Shown: in pieces, positions 11,001-17,979 of the stretch
How positions within the stretch are numbered: the stretch's first letter is position 1
Layout: the number at the start of each line of letters is the position of its first letter
Made by a program: the position numbers and the translations under genes
The notes under the pieces: generated by a model
Told to the model about the DNA's origin: nothing
The model's input: only the letters and a program-made list of their open reading frames with translations
The model's database searches: none
Origin: an uncultured Desulfobacteraceae bacterium
GTDB taxonomy: Bacteria > Desulfobacterota > Desulfobacteria > Desulfobacterales > UBA2174
Assembly (NCBI GenBank): GCA_937982505.1
Contig: CALJLV010000082.1
Coordinates: 1-18,033 of the forward strand
Length of the DNA: 18,033 bases
Direction of reading: 5' to 3'

Positions 11001-14000
11001 CGTGTGAACGGCGTCGGCGGCATGGATGCGCACGTTCCGGTAGGTGCCGGCCGAGGACCCGTCCGTCTGCCAGCGGAGCATGCGGGCGGCCGGATCGAAG
11101 ACCGCTCCGGGGGGCAGGTTGGCCGCCCAGTAGGTCAGGGTCGCCCCGGCCTCGTCCGAGGCCCCCACCGGCAGCTCCAGCAGGTCGCCCTCGGTCAGGT
11201 GCTGATGAGCGATGGGGAGCATCACCGGTGGAAGGTCCACGTCGGCCACCGCCACGGTCCAGGACTGGGAGGCGGCGCCGCCCCGCGCGTCGAAGACCTT
11301 GACGCTGAAGGCGGCAAGAGCCGAGTCGGCCGGGCCGGGGGTCCAGGTGAGCAGACCGTCGTCTATCCATGCCCCCGATGGACCGGCCAGCAACAGGTAC
11401 CACAGGTCCGAACCTTCCGGATCGACCGCTTGGATGCGGTACTGATAGGCTTCGCCCGCCCGGGCCTCGAGGGGGGCCGCGGAGGTGATCACCGGGTCCT
11501 GGTTCAGCCCCACATCCACCGTCACCCGCGTGATCAGGTGCAGGGCCAGCAGGTCGGGATTGCGGATCGCGAGGGTGCGTCCGGCGGTGGTCTGGCCCGG
11601 GGCCAAGACCCCCGTTTCATATGCCAGGTCCACGTAGGGATGGCCTTCGTCGGTGACGCCGTCGGGCGCTTCGAGGGCGGCGGTGGTGCCTTGCAGGCCG
11701 GTGAAGATCAGCCGGAAGGGGGCCCGGATCTCGAAGTCGAGGGTGTTGGTGAGGTGCGCCTCGAAGGAGACGAGGCCGGCGGCCATGTCCAGGCGCGTGT
11801 CGCCAAAGCGCGGCTTGAGGCTGGCGGTGACGTCCACCATGACGGTGAAGCCGGAAACGGCCGCTTCCTCGAGGGCCAGGCCGAGCTGGCTGCGGATCCC
11901 GGGAGAGACCCGCAACTGGTAGTCGCCGGCCGGGAGCGGTTCGAAGAAGAGGGTCACGCTCCGGGCGGCCGGATCGTAGACGGCCGACCTGACCGGCACC
12001 TGGCGCCCCGTGAGGGGGTTGACCAGGGCGTAGGCCGCCGGGTCGGTGGCCGAGCCGGCGGCGGCCCCCCCGTCCCACATGTCCACGTCGAAGCGCACCG
12101 TGGCGGTGGTCACCACGGGCAGCAGGCGCAGGCCGTCCACCGGGGTGACGGCCACCACCAGGGGGGCGGTTACCGGGAAAAAGACGTCCACCCGGTCGCT
12201 CTGGGCCACGAAGAGCCGTCCGTCCCCGGAGGCGTGGAGGAACCCGCCCCGGCTGCCGCCCTGGGCCACGCGCACCGACCGGTGGGTGACCAGGTCCACC
12301 AGGGTCAGATACCCCTGGTCGCCGTGGGAGAGGAACATCAGGTTTTCCAGGGGGGTGCCCCGGGGGCCGATGGCCAGGCCCAGGGCCGCAGACGGCGGGA
12401 TGAAGAAGATCTCGGCGTTGCCCCGGGCGTCGAAGCGCAACACATGCCCGTCGGCGGGCCAGGCCGTGGCGTACAGGACCCCCTCGGGGGAAAAGGCCAG
12501 GCTCTGGACACGGGTGCTGGAGAAGCGCCGGAAGGCGCCCGTCAGGGGGTTGAAGATCTCGATGCCCGCGGCGCTGGCGCAGTAGAGTTCGCCGCTGGTC
12601 GGATGCAGGGCCAGGCCGAGTTCGATCCCGTCGCCGAAGCGTTCCATGATCTGCCCGGTCTGGGGATCCAGGCGCACCAGGGGGCCGCCGCCGGTGCTGG
12701 CCCAGAGCAGCCCCTGGGCGTCGAAGCGCATCTGATAGACGGGCAGGTCCAGGGTGGCGTTGGGGACGCCGGCGGCGCCGCCGCCGGCGGTGATCTTCCA
12801 CAGATCGTTGCGGCCCGGTCCGCCGCTGACCCAGCCGTAGGTGCCGTCCGGGGCCAGGACCACCGCCAGGGGGCCGATGCCGGCGCCGGATTGCCCCCCT
12901 CCGGTGAAAAAGGCCGCGGCGGTAAAGGGACTCGAGACCTGGGCGAAGGCCGAGGGGAGTCCGCCGGACAGGGCGCCGGGCACTTCCCGCAGGGCTTCGA
13001 GGAACAGCGGGTTGGTGACCGGCAGGTCCGGGGCCGGGGCCACCACGCGGCGGGTCTCGGGGATCAGCTGGCTGGCCGTGGGCGCCGTGCCCAGGTTCAG
13101 ACCCGGATTGTAGGGGGGCAGGGCGATCCCCTCGGGGGCGGCCTCCACGTTGCCCGCGTTGTCCGCGCTGAGCACCACGAAGGCGGCGGCGGCGCCCACC
13201 GGGGCTTCGTAGACGGCCGCGGTCTCGGTGGTCCGCCCCAGCAGGGTGCGCCAGACCCCGCCGTCCAGGCTCAGGTAGACGCTGGAATCCTTGACCCCCG
13301 AGCCCTGATCGTCGTCCCGGGCCGCCCAGGTGATACGGTAGGTGGTGCGGCCCGTGGCCCCCGGCCCCAGGTTTTCCACCTGGAAGGCGGTGGCGGGGGC
13401 GGTCACGTCCAGGCGGCAGACCTCGGTGGCCGTGTCCAGGGGCGCGCCGCCGTCATAGGTGACCCGGGCCGAGGCGCTGATTTCGGTCCCGGTGGCCAGG
13501 GTGACCCCCTCGGTGTAGGCGGGCCAGGGTTTGATGGTGTAGCCGATCCGGCCCTTCTGGGAGCCGTCGCGGTTGGGTCCCAGCAGTCCCTTGTCCGGAT
13601 CCTCGATCACCAGGCCGGTGTCGGGGTCCAGGGCGGTGAAGGTCCACAGGGCGATGCGGGTGGTGACATCGACCCCGGCGGTCACCCGCAGGACGAACCC
13701 GCGCTCGGCGACAAAGTCGAAATCGCCGGAAAAGGAGGCCCGGTACTCGGGCAGATGGACCTGCAGATCCCCCAGGAAGATGTCTCCCAGCAGGAAGCTG
13801 CGCACGTCCAGATCCGCGTCCAGCTCCTGCTGGATCCGGATCCGCTTGACGAAGGCGCCGGCGTCGGCGGCCTGCTCGAAGCTGACCGTGTAGGGAAGGC
13901 GGGCGTCGGTGGGAACGAAGTTGGCCGTCCCGTAGCCGGTGGGGCCCACGAGGCGCACCAGGTCCGAACGCTGGCCGGAGATCCCGAAGAAATCCTGCAG

Positions 14001-17000
14001 GTTGGGGTCGGCCACGGGGGCCTTGTCCTCGGCCATCCCGGTTCCGGCCTGGACCCAGAAGGCCTCGAAATGGGTATCGTGGGTCAGGCCGAGATCGAAG
14101 TCCGCCCGCTGGGGCAGGGTGTCCACCGGGAAGCGGGCTTCGGGATCGTGGCCGTACCATTGGCGCACCTGGGCGAAGAATCCCGCCAGATTCCCGGCGC
14201 CGAGGATCTTGCCCCCCGTGTCGATGCCCAGGAGCCCGGCGGTCATCAGGGAGGTGAGGCTGGCCACGGGGGGCAGCAGATGGACCTCGGGGGGCACATC
14301 CTCCGGTCTGAGCTGGCCGGCCTGCTCCAGGCCCGCCAGGTAGAGGGCCGCCCAGGTCTGGGCGTCGGCGGCCGCCTCCACCAGGATCCGCGGGGCGCCC
14401 GGATCGTCCAGAACGGCCAGGCGCAGCCGCTCGGCCACGGTGCGCTGGTAGGTCACGTACTCGGCGGCGGTCATGGGGGTGGCGGCCGCCGCGATGTAGA
14501 ACTTGAAGGCGAAGCCCTCGTAGGGCCACTGGGGATCGACTTCGGGATCGCGCAGGTCCTTGAGGGCGTTGGGATCCTTGGCCAGCACGGCGCGCATCTC
14601 GGGGTAGAGATCCGCTGTGAAGGTCAGCCCCATGTAGCCCCGGTTGATGAAATCGTAGGTGAACCCGGGGGCCATGAGCATCCCGTCGAGGTTCAGAATG
14701 CTGTTGAGTTCGGCCCAGGGCACGCCTTCCACGGCGGGGCTTCCCGAAAGGTTGGTGCGGAAGATGAGCCGGTCGTCCACCGGCCAGACCTCGGCTTCGC
14801 CGGGGTACCACTCGCCGCCGGCGCTCATCTTGTTCTGGACGTACTCGTACCAGTCCGGATCGTTGAGGACATAGGGCATGCTGAATTCGAAATGGACGTA
14901 AGGCATGTCCACGTTGGTGAGGCTGTAGACCCCGAATCCGTACCAGCCCACGTCGCCGTACTCCAGCTCGCCCGGCCCGCCCAGGCCCACGGTGAGGGCA
15001 AAGGGCTGGGCCGCTTCCAGCAGGTAGCGGTAGGGGAGCCGGGCCGTGGCGCCGTCCGGATTGATCACCACCACGTCATAGAGGCCGTGGGGGGCCCCGT
15101 CCAGGTCGAACACCGCCACGATGCGGGTGGCGTCGACGATCTGGTAGTTGACCGCCTCGTACTCGGCGATGAGGGGGCGCACCAGCTTGACGATGGCGCT
15201 CTCGGAGAACCGTGCCCCGCGCACCTCCAGGGTGACGTAGCGGGCGGCGCCGCCCGTGTCCGGGCTCACGTCCCGGACGCAGAAGGGCAGCAATTGGGCC
15301 GTCACCGTGATGGGCGAGGCGGTCGAATCTGCCGCGGCATCCAGCTCCCGGGAAGCGTCCTGCCATCCGGCGCTGCGCACCAGGATGTAGTAGGTGCCGG
15401 CCTCGGTGAGGGGCACGGCGGCGCTCTGGTCGCTCCACAGGTGCCCCTGGAAGGCGCCGTCGTGGGAGATGGAGTCGGGAAGCCCCTCGTGGCGGATGTA
15501 GAGCTCGTTGGCGATGGTCTTGTCCGCCGCCGTGAGGGTCACCTCCAGGGTCTCCCCGTGGGGCACGGTGACGCTGAAGAGGCGTTCGCCGCCCATGGGG
15601 AGCTCATCGGTCCGGACCACCCCCAACTGGAGGGCGGGCACCGTGACCTGGAGGGTGTCGGCGCTGGCCAGGCGATTGTTGAGGTTGCCGCTGCCCTCGT
15701 TGATGTCGTCGTAGATGTCTGTGCGCACGATGACCCGGTAGCCGCCCGGCAGGGCCGTGGGCAGCAGGGCCGTCAGAGTGCCGGTGTAGGTCTCGCCGGG
15801 GGCCAGGTCCCGGTAGATGGGCCGCATCCGCCCCGGCCGCTGGGGGTCGGGTTCCAGCTCCACCCGGCCGATGAGGCGGTCGCCCAGGTCCCAGACCGCG
15901 TCGTCGGAGAGGTAGAGGGCGTCGGCCCAGTACCCCCTGGCCCTTTCCGAGTCGTCCACGTTTTTGACCGTATAGGTCACGGTGACTTTGCCGGCCGCGT
16001 CGGCCGCGGCGGGAACCGAGATGTCCTGGACGGCCAGATCGGTGGGCGGACCGGAGACGATCTCCACGATCCATCCCTGGTCGTTGAGGTCGGCGGGGCG
16101 GTAGGCGTTGTTGCCTTCCGCGTTGCCTTCATAGACGAATCCGTAGGGATGAGTCGGGTTGGGCACATCGGTGAGCACGATGAGGTAGTAGATGCCCAGG
16201 ATCCCCCGAGGCACCCTGAACGACTCGTCGACGGCGTAGCTCGCCCCGGCGCCCAGGGCGCCGTCGTGGGTCACCTGGCCGACGAAGTGGTCGCTCTTGA
16301 CATCGAGGAACTTGTCCCTGGACAGAAAGAGGTAGTCGGTCCAGCGCTGCTGCCGGTCGGGGACGGCGCCCCCGGAAACGTTGGTCACCGTGTAAGCCAC
16401 CCGGAAGCTGCCGCCGGTGATCACCTGGTCGGGATCCACTCCCTGGCTTCCCGTAAACGCGACGGCCGTCACCTGGAGGTCCGGGCTGTCCACCCGGGTC
16501 ACGCCGATGGGGCGGGCCAGGATGTTGTTGGCCTCGTCGGCGAACTCCTTGACCTGCCCCATGAGGTTCCATTCGCTGGCCGGGCGGGGGGCCTCGATGC
16601 GAAAATCCCCGCTGGTCTGTGGATAGGGCAGGGCGCGGAAGGCGTTGCCGCCCACCCCGTAGGCGGAGTCGATGTAGACCAGGATCTGGAATTCGCCCTG
16701 GATGTCGTCGGGCAGGCGCACCGTGGTGGCGACCTCGTAGCGCCCGCCCACCTCCAGCACCCCCTTGTGACGCACCTCGCCGATGAGCTGGTCGTAGAGG
16801 TCGATGCTGCCGTCCTGGCTGATGTAGATGCGGTCGAACCAGACGTCCCCCCGGGTGGCGTGGGTCCCGGCGTTGACGACCGTCCAGGCGATGGGGATGG
16901 TCTGGCCGCTGTCGGCGGTGGCGGGAATCACCAGGGAGCCGGGCTCCACCTGGAGGTCCGGTTCCCGGTAGACCACCGTCATCTGGGCCGCGGCGGTGTT

Positions 17001-17979
17001 GTTCGTCCTGTGCAGATGGGCGCTGCCCTCGTAGACCCGGTTCTTGATCTCGCCGGGCCAGTCGGGAAATTCCAGGCTGCCGACCCCGTCGATCCCGCCC
17101 CAGCGGTACTCGGCCTCCGGGTTGCGGTCGGTAAAGACATGCACGTAGCGCCGGCCCTCGGCTCCCAGGGGCAGGGTCACCGTGGCCGTGGCGGTGTAGG
17201 CGGCCCCCGGGGCCAGGGGGCTCAGGGTCGTGTCGCCCCCCAGGTGGGGCGAGACGTGGACCACCGAGGCCACCAGTTGGGCCCGGGCATAGATGAAGAC
17301 CGGATCCGGCGAGATGTAGACCCGGTCGGTCCAGCGTTCGGTGCCCCGGTAGACCCCCCACCCGCCGGTGTTGGTCACCGTCCAGGAGATCTCCACCGTC
17401 TGGCCGGACCAGGCGCTCTCGGGGACCTGCACCGCCGTGACCGTCAGGTCGGCCGGGGCCGGCAGGATCTGGGCCGCCGCGGCGCGCAGGTTGTTGCCGG
17501 TGAAGGGGCCTTCCCAGACCCGGCGCACCTGGACATTGTCCTGTCCCCAGAGGATCCAGCGCAGCTCCGAGCGGCTCAGGCCGTCGATCTTGGCGTACAC
17601 CTCGGCGGGGCTCATGGTTTCCAGATCGCCGATATGCCGCTGGATGCGGTCGGTGACGGCCGCCATCTCCAGCAGCAGCTCCTCGTCGTCGGTGAGCAGG
17701 ATGCCGGGATCGACGTTGGTCTCGACGATGAAGAAATTCCCCGCGGCCGAGGGGGGCAGGGTGAATTCGAGGCTGCGGGTGTAGCTCTGCCCCCTTTCGA
17801 GCACCCCTTCGTGGAGCAGGCCGAAGACCAGGGTCTTGCCGGTTCCCTGGGAATCCTGGGCCACGTAGACCGCGTCGGCCCAGCGGTCCAGATCGGTGCG
17901 GTTGGCGCCGTTGTTGGCCACGGTCCAGCCGATGGTCACCTTCTGGCCCCCCACGGCCGTGGCCGGGGCGCTGATCTGG
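1..17979 (-). CDS. Giant multidomain extracellular/surface protein, both ends missing
   Basis: One minus-strand frame (codons on + positions 3k to 3k+2) is open across the whole window, about 5,992 codons. The frame is the same at both edges and at every landmark checked between them, for example GDLDGDG at 7149-7169 and NQAP at 9699-9713, so no frameshift is visible. The protein is a chain of beta-sandwich repeats (CARDB, PPC, cadherin-like, BIG2-like, IPT), two beta-propellers, an RHS/YD core and a dockerin-like pair. Asp-rich calcium-type motifs are frequent, and only about six Cys were seen, which fits an exported protein. No enzyme domain is recognised. No start codon can be chosen because the 5' part ends in adapter DNA; in this frame the adapter brings a stop (TGA, 18030-18032) but no ATG, so a gene caller would place a false internal start. 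The C-terminus lies beyond base 1. Role as adhesin or scaffold is inferred from domains; coding status is certain. Confidence 0.96.
2073..3425 (-). other. Unrecognised region 2 of the giant protein
   Basis: Residues about 4852-5302. The first 100 residues are beta-rich (FELRFKPELLTGGTVVQVLL, LFRFTLDMGGIPDNTPITF). Then come a helix-leaning stretch (KINAYWIEAINFIKTWEQP), a strand-rich stretch (WGTHLHFAFDLESQVVYQD, WLDFLGYSVFHLNLPAQA) and a lysine-rich helix (ISDFVGKVKSFMAKNPALG). The second half alternates polar and non-polar residues: LKGEISVTLTAQKSYMW, VQFEVGVELGGQVKVEATTG, ELKFTVEGVAKAYGNARFAFG. This suggests a large amphipathic beta-sheet or solenoid. No family is recognised. It is followed directly by the PPC-CARDB series. 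Confidence 0.55.
3426..3791 (-). other. CARDB-like repeat 6
   Basis: Residues about 4730-4851. It has TDFIAVSVTYLENGNDRFS, VRLTYTVSGLIPDKPLTI, LSPGTHSVDLPYIQGLP and the ending HFVEYRETNNATHFQI. The last element keeps the CARDB ending VxExxxxNNxxxF. It links propeller 2 to the unrecognised region. Confidence 0.6.
3792..5180 (-). other. Beta-propeller 2 (YVTN-type)
   Basis: Residues about 4267-4729. Opening blades are classic YVTN repeats: LVWTANIGSNTVSAIDP, then IPVGKAPADLVVSADGLRVF and VANSGEGTVSVIDTI. Later blades diverge: FMALDPDTGILYLADR, VAVAVRGHDGYGLVVYD, IEAVAFTADYAYAFVVGN and ITIDPFNAYLMVASKGTNEV. The blades are interrupted by long loops, such as the helical segment SHNLAMDLERAVEIRKIVG at about 4340-4440. 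YVTN propellers are binding domains of archaeal and bacterial surface-layer proteins. Confidence 0.83.
5181..5753 (-). other. Beta-rich Ig-like region
   Basis: Residues about 4076-4266. No clear family. It contains IEVVSGTQPYFVRPDSVFQN, TRIRLWRVADDG, PTVTVTATNLGQDANRLRVVF and LGRLAFTVEALVTRYAF, which read as two beta-sandwiches, the second IPT-like (VTVTATNLG ... RLRVVFF). It serves as a spacer before propeller 2. Confidence 0.45.
5754..6188 (-). other. ZU5-like domain
   Basis: Residues about 3931-4075. It begins NGGQVGAGGAVVESPGGVSV, then HVPPETLSGQALTITDL, matching the ZU5 opening (GG.v....g..v.iP..al...). It continues with AFALSFGGLDLAHALGLAVP and ends AISEGVYVLADAE. ZU5 domains act as protein-interaction beta-modules. 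The match is by pattern only. Confidence 0.6.
6189..6734 (-). other. Two BIG2-like bacterial Ig domains
   Basis: Residues about 3749-3930. Repeat one has TFADGGIVALPPGYAAWTSS, PAVAVVDGTGRLWARTPGSA and VITVHKEG. Repeat two (from about 6465) has ILFQAVDDAGAVLDL, TTYVSADTGVVTVGPDGRIT and VGTAGQTTRVFV. The W/Y.S.D..V..V...G.ITA...G.A.I pattern is that of intimin-like BIG2 folds used in surface proteins. Confidence 0.78.
6735..7013 (-). other. Cadherin-like / Big_9-like domain
   Basis: Residues about 3656-3748. It starts VANRAPLMTGAAVGTYLDIPV, continues VDLAALTSDPDGNRVDYVL, and ends FRPATGFTGTASFDVIADDG. The LTSDPDGN...GFTGTxxFDVIADDG pattern is typical of bacterial Ig/cadherin-like tandem domains. 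Confidence 0.72.
7014..7169 (-). other. Dockerin-like calcium-binding pair
   Basis: Residues about 3604-3655. Two EF-hand-like loops are visible: DLDGDGLVDGSD and DVNRDGTVDGID. Both keep Asp (or Asn) at loop positions 1, 3, 5 and Asp at 12, as in type I dockerins, and each is followed by a short helix (ALRLDAA and RYYLERMYG). Spacing of about 29 residues between loop starts is as in duplicated dockerins. Dockerins bind cohesin domains; here the pair is internal rather than terminal. No cohesin is visible in the window. Confidence 0.82.
7170..7481 (-). other. Beta linker between RHS core and dockerin
   Basis: Residues about 3500-3603. No family is recognised. Segments such as VRRWVLPIGAAEAATAPQG, TAFGLFVLNGPGLYVVEID and GACTLTLAPAG suggest a small beta domain of the PPC kind, whose last strands carry the GxYxVxID pattern. 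It runs directly into the dockerin-like motif. Confidence 0.4.
7482..8327 (-). other. Short RHS/YD-repeat core
   Basis: Residues about 3218-3499. The segment begins with the RHS entry motif: DLTRRYDAATARTAGIFGHGW followed by a long beta-rich stretch with VTLPDGRAAGFTF, FILTAPDGTRYAYCAEG, and at the end YD repeats (IAYDYDDQGNLTAVVDLAGG, RTWYGYTPQDHLLTLVADP). RHS repeats form beta-solenoid shells around toxic payloads in secreted toxins, or act as structural elements. Here only a few repeats exist and the frame continues for about 2,500 more codons, so no toxin tip is attached directly. Confidence 0.78.
8334..8897 (-). other. Two Ig-like domains before the RHS core
   Basis: Residues about 3028-3215. 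The first begins PDLTVELTPGFPVTPGQAVL and ends RQIDIRVRDPQDTAAP. The second has VALLTPGPGDMISNSTPIRG, VNLELWTLEATLAGTDDWRL and a DGFYTLRLTARDMGGRSA ending. This pairing of an Ig-like domain with FPDGxYTLRLTA directly before an RHS core is seen in other RHS proteins. Confidence 0.65.
8898..11498 (-). repeat. Nine tandem cadherin/He_PIG-like repeats
   Basis: Residues about 2161-3027. Repeats start at + positions 11498, 11234, 10961, 10691, 10346, 10031, 9710, 9440 and 9164, with lengths of 88, 91, 90, 115, 105, 107, 90, 92 and 89 codons. Each follows xAPxxxPxxxxxxxEG, then DPDGDPL or a variant, LPxGAxxDPxxGxFxWTP, then GxYxxxFxxxD and a closing VxxxN before the next. The linker between repeats (often VxDxNQAP) and the DPDxDP motif suggest calcium-binding at interdomain junctions, as in cadherin-like stalks. 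Three repeats (4-6) carry extra residues. This is the longest repeat block in the window. Confidence 0.9.
11499..12179 (-). other. Two Ig-like beta domains
   Basis: Residues about 1934-2160. The first (to about 11832) begins LVVAVTPVDGLRLLPV and includes ATVRFDVDM, RSVTLFFEPLPAGDYQLRVS and GIRSQLGLAL. This resembles the bacterial Ig-like domain Big_5 (as in SbsA-type proteins), whose signature is a strand, PxxGxY.v.V..g..d..G. The second (11831-11499) is an unassigned beta domain, with VSFEAHLTNTLDFEIRAPF and VLAPGQTTAGRTLAIRNPD. Confidence 0.55.
12180..12920 (-). other. Beta-propeller 1 (NHL-like, six blades)
   Basis: Residues about 1687-1933. Six blade-like repeats can be counted, each with a hydrophobic strand, an S/DPxGxLY or similar turn and a closing strand: LAVVLAPDGTYGWVSG, MRFDAQGLLWASTG, LALHPTSGELYCASA, LAFSPEGVLYATAW, LAIGPRG...LMFLSHG and FLHASGDGRLFVAQS. 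Propellers of this NHL/SMP-30-like type mediate binding; no catalytic residues are evident. A poorly structured linker (13118-12921) precedes it. Confidence 0.75.
13119..13409 (-). other. Fn3/Ig-like domain with DNAGN motif
   Basis: Residues about 1524-1620. It starts LDVTAPATAFQVENLGPGATG, then YRITWAARDDDQGSGVKDSSVYLS and ends FVVLSADNAGNVEAAPEG. The DDxGSG...V.VS.DGG...DNAGNVE series is typical of Ig/Fn3-like spacers that follow the preceding module in other giant proteins. Confidence 0.7.
13410..13986 (-). other. Conserved beta module resembling DUF7619
   Basis: Residues about 1331-1523. It contains GPTGYGTANFVPTDARLPYTV, then IRIQQELDADLDVRSFLLGD, FVAERGFVLRVTAGVDVTTR, WTFTALDPDTG and IGYTIKPWPAYTEG, ending in a statement-like YDGGAPLDT. 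I recall this order from large environmental-bacterial surface proteins, where it is normally followed by a domain containing TAP and DNAGN motifs, as here. The function is unknown. The family name is from memory and should be read as a resemblance. Confidence 0.6.
13987..15017 (-). other. Unrecognised region 1 of the giant protein
   Basis: Residues about 988-1330. I recognise no family. The first part is rich in aromatic residues and glycine (GDVGWYGFGVYSLTN, DPDWYEYVQNKM), then MAPGFTYDFINRGYMGLTF. A central part looks helical (TAAEYVTYQRTVAERLRLAVL, then ADAQTWAALYLAGLEQAG). The end, RADFDLGLTHDTHFEAFWVQ, leads into the next conserved module. The mixture of helix and strand differs from the all-beta modules on either side, so this could be a functional head domain. 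Confidence 0.55.
15018..15281 (-). other. IPT/TIG-like domain
   Basis: Residues about 900-987. Starting CVRDVSPDTGGAARYVTLEV, it continues GARFSESAIVKL and ends HGLYDVVVINPDGATA. This is the pattern of Ig-like IPT/TIG domains (P..G....V.V.G..F, then GxYxVxVxNPDG). It probably acts as a spacer in the extracellular stalk. Confidence 0.72.
15282..15638 (-). other. PPC-like beta domain
   Basis: Residues about 781-899. The order of strands (LFSVTVPHGETLEVTL, NELYIRHEGLP, VPLTEAGTYYILVRS) matches pre-peptidase C-terminal (PPC) type domains, which are beta-sandwiches common in secreted proteins. The GTYYILVR strand is the most characteristic part. There is no catalytic residue set. Confidence 0.6.
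15639..16040 (-). other. CARDB-like repeat 5
   Basis: Residues about 647-780. It starts DLAVQDISVPAAADAAG, with VTYTVKNVDD, YWADALYLSDD, APGETYTGTLTALLP and the ending RTDIYDDINEGSGNLNN. This is a textbook-like CARDB pattern and the last of the N-terminal block of five. Confidence 0.83.
16041..16481 (-). other. CARDB-like repeat 4
   Basis: Residues about 500-646. It starts DLQVTAVAFTGSQGVDPD, with VAYTVTNVSGG, RWTDYLFLSRD and the ending VLTDVPN...FVYEGNAEGNN. This is the compact form of the terminal hairpin, without the insertion seen in repeats 1 and 2. Confidence 0.82.
16482..16958 (-). other. CARDB-like repeat 3
   Basis: Residues about 341-499. It starts DLQVEPGSLVIPATADSG, followed by IAWTVVNAG, WFDRIYISQDG and a beta-rich second half ending in VYIDSAYGVGGN. 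A mostly helical connector (MGQVKEFADEANNILARP) leads to the next repeat. The fold assignment rests on the shared strand pattern with repeats 2, 4 and 5. Confidence 0.78.
16959..17450 (-). other. CARDB-like repeat 2
   Basis: Residues about 177-340. It starts ADLTVTAVQVPES and carries the CARDB signature strands ISWTVTNTGG, RWTDRVYISPD and APGAAYTATATVTLP, ending VYEGSAHLHRTNN. About 25 extra residues (EAEYRWGGIDG onward) sit between FTDRNP and VYEG, a smaller version of the insertion in repeat 1. Confidence 0.8.
17454..17979 (-). other. CARDB-like repeat 1 (partial), with helical insertion
   Basis: Residues 1 to about 175. It begins QISAPATAVGG, then shows the CARDB core pattern: a WTVANNG strand, a WADAVYVAQD strand, and a late VRRVWEGPFTGNN that corresponds to the family's VxEGxxxNN ending. 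Between the strand ending ETNVDPG and VRRVWEG lies an insertion of about 60 residues rich in Glu, Leu, Met and Ala, predicted helical. CARDB domains are extracellular Ig-like adhesion-associated folds. The N-terminal edge is cut by the adapter. Confidence 0.75.

Noticed and set aside
8898..11498. CRISPR or other short-period DNA repeat array
   Set aside because: The periodicity (about 265-345 bases) follows protein domains, with diverged DNA between short conserved motifs; there is no direct repeat-spacer structure.
2062..15438. Other long minus-strand frames (for example 2062-3117, 4234-5157, 9085-10662, 11617-12801, 13453-14811)
   Set aside because: They lie in shifted frames, are Arg/Gly/Pro-rich and show no domains, while the main frame shows recognisable modules over the same bases.
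1..17979. Promoters, terminators, tRNA, rRNA or riboswitches
   Set aside because: There is no intergenic space. GC-rich inverted repeats occur by chance within coding sequence and none is followed by a T-run at a gene end.
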